A stretch of 64,000 bases of DNA from Photobacterium obscurum (GTDB lineage: Bacteria; Pseudomonadota; Gammaproteobacteria; Enterobacterales; Vibrionaceae): assembly GCF_026191635.1 (NCBI RefSeq), contig NZ_JAKRRW010000001.1, forward strand, positions 62,001 to 126,000, read 5' to 3'. Within the stretch, counting starts at the first letter, position 1. Each line of letters starts with the position of its first letter. Positions 57,814-64,000 of this stretch are shown piece by piece. Position numbers and translations under genes: made by a program. The notes under the pieces were generated by a model. That model had not been told where the DNA came from and made no database searches. It saw only the letters and a list, made by a program, of their open reading frames with translations.

Positions 57814-60800
57814 ATGAAAGCAAATTCTTTACTCTCTCTTCCTTTACCGGCTAAGCAAGGAGACAGCCGGTTTATCGGCAATGTATCAGGTGCAGCTTTA
57901 GCCCTATCTGTTGCGGAACTGGCTCAATCTCACCAAGGGCCAGTGCTAGCTGTCGTCCCCGATACTCAAACAGCGCTTCGCCTGCAGCCTGAAATCATCC
58001 AATTTACCGATGTAGAAGTCAGCGTTTTTCCGGACTGGGAAACCCTGCCTTATGACAACTTTTCGCCGCATCAGGACATTATCTCTGATCGCCTGTCACG
58101 CCTGTACAAGCTGCCGACGCAAAATGATGGGATCATTCTTGTCCCTATCAGTACTCTTCTCCAGCGCCTGACACCCCGCGAATACATTCACCAGCATGCA
58201 CTGATGGTAACAAACGGTGATCGCCTGTCACTGGACAAACTTCGCCTTCAACTTGAAGCCTCCGGCTACCGCCATGTCGATCAGGTGATGGAGCATGGTG
58301 AATATGCCAGTCGTGGTTCGTTGCTGGATCTATTCCCGATGGGCAGCAACCAGCCTTACCGCATTGATTTCTTTGATGATGAAGTCGACTCTATCCGCCA
58401 ATTCGACCCTGAGAACCAGCGTTCTACCGGCGAGATTGACAATATCCATCTATTGCCAGCCCATGAATTTCCGACCGATGAAATCGCAGTTGAAGGTTTC
58501 CGGATGCGCTGGCGTGAGCGCTTCGAGGCTCGCCGCGAGCCTGAATCCATCTACCAGCAAGTCAGCAAACGCACCTGGCCGGCGGGGATTGAATACTGGC
58601 AGCCTCTGTTTTTTGAACAGACAGAGACCCTGTTCGATTATCTGCCCGACTCTAGCCTACTGGTTACTATCGGGGAATTAGAACCGGCCGTTGACCAATT
58701 CCTCAACGATGCTGAATACCGCTACGATCAGCGACGGGTAGACCCGCTCCGCCCGCTGCTCAAGCCTAGCGAACTCTGGCTCGGCAAAGACGAAATGTTC
58801 AGTGGTTTTAAAACCCTGCCCCAGGTTCGTATCCGCCGAGATGCCGAACCGGACAAAGCCGGACGCTACAACCCCTCGCTAGAAGCGGTACCAGAGCTGA
58901 CTATCAACCACCAGCTCAAGGAGCCGTTGGCAGAGTTACGTCGTTTCTCTGAGCAATTTGACGGCCAGATTATTTTCTCCGTCGCATCGGAAGGCCGACG
59001 CGAAGCCCTGCTGGATCTACTCGCTCGGATCAAACTCCGGCCAATGGTATGTGCCAGCCTTCATGAAGCGGCAGCAGCACAGAGCAAATTCACTCTTGTT
59101 ATCGGTGCAGCTGAGCAAGGTTTCATTCTTAGCAATCCGTCAATCGCCTTCATCTGTGAAAGTGATCTGCTGGGTGAGCGTGTCGTCCAGCGCCGCCGCC
59201 GTGAAGACAAAAAGAGCGTCAATACCGATACCATCATCCGCAACCTTGCCGAACTCCAGATCGGCCAGCCCGTCGTTCACCTCGACCACGGTATCGGGCG
59301 CTATCAGGGGCTGCAGACGCTTGAAGCCGGCGGTATCACTACCGAATATGTGACGCTCGAATACCAGGGGGGCGCCAAGCTATATGTCCCGGTTGCTTCC
59401 CTTCACCTGATCAGCCGTTACTCTGGCGGCGCCGAAGAGACTGCACCTATCCACAAACTGGGTGGTGAGACTTGGGCGAAGGCACGCAAGAAAGCCGCTG
59501 AGAAAGTCCGTGATGTAGCAGCAGAATTACTGGATGTGTATGCCAAGCGGGAGCTTAAACCCGGCTTCAAGTTCAAGCTGGATCGAGAAGCCTACGCCGA
59601 TTTCTGTACCGGTTTTCCGTTTGAGGAAACCCATGATCAGGCCTTGGCAATCAATGCCGTTCTGTCTGACATGTGCCAGGCCAAAGCCATGGACCGCCTG
59701 GTCTGTGGTGATGTCGGCTTTGGTAAGACCGAAGTGGCAATGCGCGCAGCCTTTATTGCGGTCGATAACAGCAAGCAAGTCACCGTGCTGGTTCCAACCA
59801 CCCTGCTGGCACAACAGCATTTTGAAAACTTCCGTGACCGTTTTGCCAATACCCCGGTGAGAGTCGAAGTACTCTCGCGCTTCAAAACAGCCAAAGAACA
59901 AAAACAAATTCTGGCTGATGCCGCCGAAGGGAAGATCGATATTCTGATTGGTACCCATAAACTACTCAATGCCTCGATTAGCTACCATGATCTGGGCTTG
60001 CTGATTGTCGACGAAGAGCACCGCTTTGGTGTCCGCCAGAAAGAAAAGCTCAAAGCAATCCGCTCGGACGTAGATATTCTGACGTTGACCGCAACACCGA
60101 TCCCACGGACCCTGAACATGGCGATGAGCGGCATGCGCGATCTATCGATTATCGCCACCCCGCCAGCACGCCGCCTTGCTATCAAGACTTTCGTGCGCGA
60201 GAGCGAAGATGTGTTGATCCGAGAAGCCGTTCTGCGTGAGGTTATGCGTGGCGGTCAGGTGTACTTCCTGCACAATGATGTCGACTCCATTGAGAAAACA
60301 GCTGAAGATTTAGCCAAGCTGATCCCAGAAGCACGCATTACATTTGCCCATGGACAAATGCGCGAGCGTGAACTGGAAAAAATCATGAGTGACTTCTATC
60401 ACCAGCGCTTTAACCTGCTGGTATGTACCACGATTATCGAAACCGGTATCGACGTACCGACCGCCAACACCATCGTCATCAACCGCGCCGATCATTTAGG
60501 CTTGGCACAACTTCACCAGTTACGAGGTCGAGTCGGCCGCTCGCACCACCAAGCGTATGCATACCTGCTGACACCACACCCGAAACGAATGACCAAAGAT
60601 GCCGTCAAGCGCCTTGAAGCGATCGCTTCACTGGAAGATTTAGGTGCCGGCTTTACCTTGGCGACCCATGATCTCGAGATACGTGGTGCCGGTGAGTTGC
60701 TGGGGGATGAACAAAGCGGCCAGATTCAATCTGTTGGCTTCACTTTGTTCATGGAAATGCTGGAACAGGCCGTTGAGGCGCTTAAAGAAGGCAAGGAGCC

Positions 60801-61269
60801 TTCGCTCGACGATCTATTGCGCCAGCAAACAGAAATCGAGCTACGCCTGCCAGCATTGCTACCCGATGAGTACATTCCGGATATCAACACCCGGCTATCA
60901 CTCTACAAACGCATAGCGAGCGCAGACAGTGAGAACGCACTCAACGAACTGAAAGTGGAACTCATTGATCGCTTTGGCCTGCTTCCGGATGCAACCACCA
61001 ACCTGTTAACGGTCAACAAGCTCAAGCTAAAGGCTGCTGGAATGGGTATTCGACGTATTGAAGCCGGAGAGAAAGGGGGCTATGTTGAATTTACACAAAA
61101 TGCGGCAATAGATCCTGGCTTCCTGGTCAGTCTGTTACAATCCCAACCGCAGCATTATCGTATGGATGGCCCGACCAAGTTAAAAGTCATGGCCCCAATG
61201 AGTGATCGTAAAGACAGAATTAAGTATGTTGACGGGCTACTAACAAAGCTTGGTCAAAACACCCTATAA
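57814..61269 (+). CDS. mfd: Transcription-repair coupling factor Mfd
   Basis: Removes RNA polymerase stalled at DNA lesions and recruits UvrA. It has 1151 residues (E. coli 1148). The UvrB-like N-terminus (about 1-330) is followed by the RNA polymerase interaction domain (near 480-550, LQIGQPVVHLDHGIGRYQGL). The RecG-like motor has Walker A GDVGFGKTEVAMRAAF near residue 631, DEEHRFG near 732, LTATPIPRTLNMAMSG and QLRGRVGRSHHQAYAYL. The C-terminal UvrA-binding-like domain completes it. The gene is in an operon with the PilZ gene and csiV. Confidence 0.98.
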   Translation: MKANSLLSLPLPAKQGDSRFIGNVSGAALALSVAELAQSHQGPVLAVVPDTQTALRLQPEIIQFTDVEVSVFPDWETLPYDNFSPHQDIISDRLSRLYKLPTQNDGIILVPISTLLQRLTPREYIHQHALMVTNGDRLSLDKLRLQLEASGYRHVDQVMEHGEYASRGSLLDLFPMGSNQPYRIDFFDDEVDSIRQFDPENQRSTGEIDNIHLLPAHEFPTDEIAVEGFRMRWRERFEARREPESIYQQVSKRTWPAGIEYWQPLFFEQTETLFDYLPDSSLLVTIGELEPAVDQFLNDAEYRYDQRRVDPLRPLLKPSELWLGKDEMFSGFKTLPQVRIRRDAEPDKAGRYNPSLEAVPELTINHQLKEPLAELRRFSEQFDGQIIFSVASEGRREALLDLLARIKLRPMVCASLHEAAAAQSKFTLVIGAAEQGFILSNPSIAFICESDLLGERVVQRRRREDKKSVNTDTIIRNLAELQIGQPVVHLDHGIGRYQGLQTLEAGGITTEYVTLEYQGGAKLYVPVASLHLISRYSGGAEETAPIHKLGGETWAKARKKAAEKVRDVAAELLDVYAKRELKPGFKFKLDREAYADFCTGFPFEETHDQALAINAVLSDMCQAKAMDRLVCGDVGFGKTEVAMRAAFIAVDNSKQVTVLVPTTLLAQQHFENFRDRFANTPVRVEVLSRFKTAKEQKQILADAAEGKIDILIGTHKLLNASISYHDLGLLIVDEEHRFGVRQKEKLKAIRSDVDILTLTATPIPRTLNMAMSGMRDLSIIATPPARRLAIKTFVRESEDVLIREAVLREVMRGGQVYFLHNDVDSIEKTAEDLAKLIPEARITFAHGQMRERELEKIMSDFYHQRFNLLVCTTIIETGIDVPTANTIVINRADHLGLAQLHQLRGRVGRSHHQAYAYLLTPHPKRMTKDAVKRLEAIASLEDLGAGFTLATHDLEIRGAGELLGDEQSGQIQSVGFTLFMEMLEQAVEALKEGKEPSLDDLLRQQTEIELRLPALLPDEYIPDINTRLSLYKRIASADSENALNELKVELIDRFGLLPDATTNLLTVNKLKLKAAGMGIRRIEAGEKGGYVEFTQNAAIDPGFLVSLLQSQPQHYRMDGPTKLKVMAPMSDRKDRIKYVDGLLTKLGQNTL

Positions 61270-61298
61270 TTGTTGGCACTAAAGTGCGGAGTACTATC

Positions 61299-62141
61299 TT
61301 GAAAAAACTGATTTATTTACTGCTCTTAGCCATTAGCTGGCCAAGCTTGGCAGCAAGACAATTCGATATCGAAGTAATTTTGTTCAAGCGCAATATCGAT
61401 CCAGCCCAGGTTAGTGAGTCATGGCCTGATCAGCAAAAGCCGATCAACATGAAAGGAACAATCTCTTTTGGTGATAACAGCCGTCTTTCAGCAAAAGGGA
61501 TTAGCTTAATGTCACCGGGCGAGTATCAACTTACGGCTCAATACAACAAGCTTAAAGGCCATGCCGGTTTTACCCCATTGGCCCATTTTGGCTGGCGACA
61601 AGGTGACCTAAGCAAAGCCGCCGCACCAAAGTTTTACATTACGGCGGGCAAAGATTTCTCTGGTGATTACCTGCCGGATGGCACTTCAAAAGAAGAATTA
61701 CGCCGCCGTGAAATGTCCGAACCAGCGACTTCTACCGATGCGGATAGTGGAATTATCGTGATCACCGATAATCCCGCTGCCGATACTGGTTCAGAGACCG
61801 CTGATGCTTCACCACAGTCCCCCCTGTACGAGCTAGAAGGCAAAATCCGCGTTTACGTACAGCATTACCTGTTTACCGAAGCCAGCCTCGACTTGCGTGA
61901 GCCTGGTCGCCGTGAGGTAATTGTCGGTGCAGAACCTATCGATATGGAGTCTGATTTACTGGCTGAAGAAAGCAACGTTCAGGTCGGTCATTTACAGGAA
62001 GTGAAAAAGAGAGTGGAAGTGGAAGAGTTCCTAAAATCCTACCGCTTTGACCAGCAACGTAAAATGAGAAGTGGTGAAACGCACTATCTAGACCACCCTC
62101 TAATGGGAATGGTCATCCAAATTCGCCGTGTAGGTGAGTAA
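61299..62141 (+). CDS. csiV: CsiV family peptidoglycan-associated protein (DUF2803)
   Basis: An exported protein required in Vibrio cholerae for growth with non-canonical D-amino acids and for activating LpoA/PBP1A. The signal peptide KKLIYLLLLAISWPSLAA is followed by RQFDIEVILFKRNIDPAQV, then LSAKGISLMSPGEYQLTAQY and FTPLAHFGWRQ. The C-terminus (RSGETHYLDHPLMGMVIQIR) fits the DUF2803 pattern. The frame reaches a GTG at 61284, but GGAG (61288-61291) lies 7 bases before TTG 61299, the preferred start. It lies 29 bases after mfd, its usual place in Vibrio. Confidence 0.9.
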   Translation: MKKLIYLLLLAISWPSLAARQFDIEVILFKRNIDPAQVSESWPDQQKPINMKGTISFGDNSRLSAKGISLMSPGEYQLTAQYNKLKGHAGFTPLAHFGWRQGDLSKAAAPKFYITAGKDFSGDYLPDGTSKEELRRREMSEPATSTDADSGIIVITDNPAADTGSETADASPQSPLYELEGKIRVYVQHYLFTEASLDLREPGRREVIVGAEPIDMESDLLAEESNVQVGHLQEVKKRVEVEEFLKSYRFDQQRKMRSGETHYLDHPLMGMVIQIRRVGE

Positions 62142-62197
62142 CTAATGGAATAAAAGAGAAATCGTTAAACTCAATACAAGACGTTTCTCTCGCCACG

Positions 62198-62226
62198 TAA
62201 AAGGCTGCCAATTGGCAGCCTTTTAT
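62198..62226. terminator. Terminator after csiV
   Basis: TAAAAGGCTGCC-AATT-GGCAGCCTTTTA is a near-perfect palindrome at 62198-62225 with flanking A/T tracts. Confidence 0.9.
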
Positions 62227-62400
62227 TAGTTAGCCCTATCGCTCCCTTCATTACGGGCTTTTTTCACAATTATGATATCGCTCAATTGCCGCCTCCCCCT
62301 TTCCCCGTTTATGCTGATACCTATCTAACCCTAGAGCTTCAGCGGTACCATAATTTCAACAGAACGATTTCTAAGCCAAAACAAGAGCCTATTTAATAAC

Positions 62401-62979
62401 ATGAAAACCGACTTTGAAATCATCACGACGCGGCTATTGCTCCGACCCTACAAAATCGTTGATCTCAACGATCTTCTTGATGCCATTCAGTCTTCCGTTA
62501 CTGAACTTAGCCCTTGGTTAGCTTGGTGTAGCGACGACTACGATCAGCATGATGCCTATGAATGGATCAACGCGAGCCGGCAAAACTGGCAGAATGATGT
62601 CAGCTACGAGCTGGCTATTATTGACCAAGACACAGAGCGACTGCTCGGCAGTATCTCGCTCAACAATATCTCTGCAATGCTTAATTCCGCGGAACTGGGG
62701 TATTGGATCTGCACTAAATATCACCAGCAAGGTATTGCTACCGAGGCCTGCCAGGCTATTGCTGAATTTGCGTTTAACACTCTCGGCCTGACCCGGGTTG
62801 AGATCGTTACCCATACCGGCAACCTTGCCAGCCAGCGAACAGCCCTTGCCTGCCAAGCAAAATTTGAGTGCACGGCAAGAAACCGAATTTACGCTCATGG
62901 AAAAGCTTATGACGGCTTGGTGTTTTCACTCATTCCTGAAGATATTCAACGCTATAAGCCTACTTTTCCGGCAAAATAG
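62401..62979 (+). CDS. GNAT acetyltransferase, RimJ/RimL-like
   Basis: A 192-residue N-acetyltransferase. The start FEIITTRLLLRPYKIVDLND is the RimJ/RimL signature, SPWLAWCSDDYDQHDAYEWI follows, and the acetyl-CoA loop appears as YHQQGIATEACQAIAEFAF. LTRVEIVTHTGNLASQRTAL is also typical. The family acetylates N-termini of ribosomal proteins, but many members act on other amines or antibiotics, so no substrate is claimed. It stands alone; the 258-base gap upstream holds only the csiV terminator. Confidence 0.9.
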   Translation: MKTDFEIITTRLLLRPYKIVDLNDLLDAIQSSVTELSPWLAWCSDDYDQHDAYEWINASRQNWQNDVSYELAIIDQDTERLLGSISLNNISAMLNSAELGYWICTKYHQQGIATEACQAIAEFAFNTLGLTRVEIVTHTGNLASQRTALACQAKFECTARNRIYAHGKAYDGLVFSLIPEDIQRYKPTFPAK

Positions 62980-63057
62980 TCAGCCGAAGTACAAGCCAAG
63001 GATGTTGGTATAAGGTACTATGGCCACTTACCTCTAGCTAAGGAACGGGTATTTATC

Positions 63058-63531
63058 GTGTTTAAAATTATCATCACCATTGCGATCATCGGCCTTGTCA
63101 TTTTCTTCATGCAGCGCTCACAAAGTAATAAGCAGTCAGCCGCCGAAAACATTCAAGTTGGGAAAGAGTTTCTTGCCAGTAATAAGCAACAGGAAGGGGT
63201 AAGAACCACAGAGTCAGGCCTGCAGTATCTGGTGCTACAAGAAGGTACCGGAACGGTTCACCCGAAAGCCTCTGATAAAGTAACCGTTCACTATCACGGC
63301 ACTCTGCTGGATGGTACGGTATTTGACAGCTCAGTTGAGCGTGGCGAAACCATCCAATTCGGTTTAGGTCAGGTTATTAAGGGCTGGACTGAGGGACTGC
63401 AATTGATGGTTGAAGGCGAAAAAACGCGCCTGTATATTCCGGCAGAGCTTGCCTATGGCAATCGTGCAATCGGCGCCATCCCACCCGGCTCCGTGTTAAT
63501 CTTTGATGTTGAGCTAATCAAAATTAACTAA
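63058..63531 (+). CDS. Membrane-anchored FKBP-type peptidyl-prolyl isomerase
   Basis: A 157-residue protein. One N-terminal membrane helix (FKIIITIAIIGLVIFFMQ) is followed by a short linker (residues 20-45) and an FKBP domain (about 50-157) with VHYHGTLLDGTVFDSS, VIKGWTEGLQLMVEGEKTRL, YIPAELAYGNRAIGAIPPGS and LIFDVELIKI. These include the expected active-site aromatic and acidic residues. The start is GTG at 63058, with GGGT about 8 bases upstream. It probably assists folding in the periplasm. It is followed by a terminator shared with ndh. Confidence 0.93.
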   Translation: MFKIIITIAIIGLVIFFMQRSQSNKQSAAENIQVGKEFLASNKQQEGVRTTESGLQYLVLQEGTGTVHPKASDKVTVHYHGTLLDGTVFDSSVERGETIQFGLGQVIKGWTEGLQLMVEGEKTRLYIPAELAYGNRAIGAIPPGSVLIFDVELIKIN

Positions 63532-63543
63532 TGAATCAGTTAC

Positions 63544-63575
63544 AAAAACGCCGCTATAGCAATAGCGGCGTTTTT
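63544..63575. terminator. Bidirectional terminator between the FKBP gene and ndh
   Basis: AAAAACGCCGCTA (63544-63556) pairs with TAGCGGCGTTTTT (63563-63575) around a 6-base loop. Confidence 0.93.
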
Positions 63576-63613
63576 ACATCTGAAACACGATAAAGCCTTT
63601 AGGCTAATTTGTA

Positions 63614-64000
63614 TTAGTGCAGTTTCAGGTTTGGACGCAACACTCGGTTGATGCGCCCAACTAGCATCATCAGGCCGGTTTTAAACACGCCATGTAGCGC
63701 AACTAAATGCATTCGGTACAACGAAATATATACGACGCGGGCAATACGGCCCTCTACCATCATCGAGCCCTTAGTCAGGTTACCCATCAGGCTACCCACT
63801 GTCGAGAAACGACTTAGCGAAACCAGTGAGCCATGATCGCTGTACACATAAGGTTTCTGGGCACGATCTGTCATCTTGGCGACAATATTTGAGAAACAGC
63901 GGCTTGCCATCTGGTGTGCTGCCTGGGCACGCGGTGGCACGAAGCTGCCATCTTCCTGGGCACAGCATGCCAGATCACCAATCACATAAATGTCATCGTC
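63614..64000 (-). CDS. ndh: NADH dehydrogenase, type II (C-terminal part; 5' end outside window)
   Basis: A respiratory FAD enzyme that transfers electrons from NADH to quinone without pumping protons. Only the last 128 residues are visible. They start [20 protein letters not shown], the FAD-binding motif of the family, followed by [14 protein letters not shown] and [14 protein letters not shown]. The C-terminal membrane-associated part has [19 protein letters not shown]. The reading frame is open to the window edge, so the gene continues beyond base 64000. Confidence 0.93.
   Translation of the reverse strand, partial: DDDIYVIGDLACCAQEDGSFVPPRAQAAHQMASRCFSNIVAKMTDRAQKPYVYSDHGSLVSLSRFSTVGSLMGNLTKGSMMVEGRIARVVYISLYRMHLVALHGVFKTGLMMLVGRINRVLRPNLKLH

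Noticed and set aside
1-64000. CRISPR arrays, tRNA or rRNA genes, integrases, transposases, toxin-antitoxin pairs
   Set aside because: I looked for regular repeats, cloverleaf ends and the protein signatures and found none. A dedicated RNA or repeat scan was not possible here.

Overview
The window is a stretch of chromosome from a marine gammaproteobacterium of the family Vibrionaceae (Vibrio, Photobacterium, Grimontia or Enterovibrio; the sequence alone does not settle the genus). The evidence is the gene content and order. There is a mukBEF condensin operon with cmoM, the Vibrio-type block lolCDE - PilZ protein - mfd - csiV, a torECA TMAO reductase operon, and several Vibrio/Shewanella families of unknown role (DUF2982, VF530/DUF2132, DUF2937). 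The backbone follows the Escherichia coli 20-21 min order asnS, aspC, ycbL, ycbK, ycbB(ldtD), mukB, mukE, mukF, cmoM, elyC, kdsB, ycaR, lpxK, msbA, comEC. Gene blocks absent from E. coli are inserted at several points.

Layout. 1-4.8 kb: the 3' part of a large lipoprotein gene and a chemoreceptor with a c-type heme motif in its sensor domain. 4.8-8.7 kb: asnS followed by small genes (DUF2937, an unknown protein with a duplicated unit, yehS, a VF530 homologue). 8.7-11.9 kb: a sugar MFS transporter with a candidate CRP site, divergent from aspC, whose promoter carries a good TyrR box. 11.9-14 kb: a gene apparently frameshifted in a T6 run, a histone-H1-like winged-helix protein, and a DUF2982 membrane protein. 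14-19.5 kb: the sugar-phosphate system uhpA-uhpB-uhpC and uhpT, with a Vibrio-type inverted-repeat element between them. 19.6-23 kb: ycbL, ycbK and ldtD, for thiol-ester hydrolase, peptidoglycan peptidase-like and L,D-transpeptidase functions.

23-36.4 kb is accessory material placed where E. coli has ldtD directly beside mukB. It holds a CosR-like MarR regulator, two LysR regulators, a TauE/SafE exporter, an aspartate racemase, a 42-residue ORF, a truncated hemoglobin, torECA, a lipoprotein with a metzincin-like zinc motif, a Sel1-repeat protein and a DUF4382-like lipoprotein. 36.4-50.7 kb is core again: mukBEF-cmoM, elyC, the cystine importer tcyP, an exported OB-fold protein, and the LPS block kdsB-ycaR-lpxK-msbA. 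50.8-64 kb has comEC, DUF2062, lolCDE, a PilZ protein, mfd, csiV, a GNAT acetyltransferase, an FKBP isomerase and the 3' end of ndh.

Many of these genes serve the cell envelope: LPS precursor synthesis and export, lipoprotein sorting, peptidoglycan cross-linking and several lipoproteins. I found no tRNA or rRNA gene, CRISPR array, integrase, transposase or phage gene. No clearly new multigene system is visible. The strongest observations are regulatory (the uhpT promoter layout and the TyrR box at aspC), the uncharacterised exported proteins, the duplicated unit in the 7111-7689 protein, and the probable frameshift at 11.99 kb.
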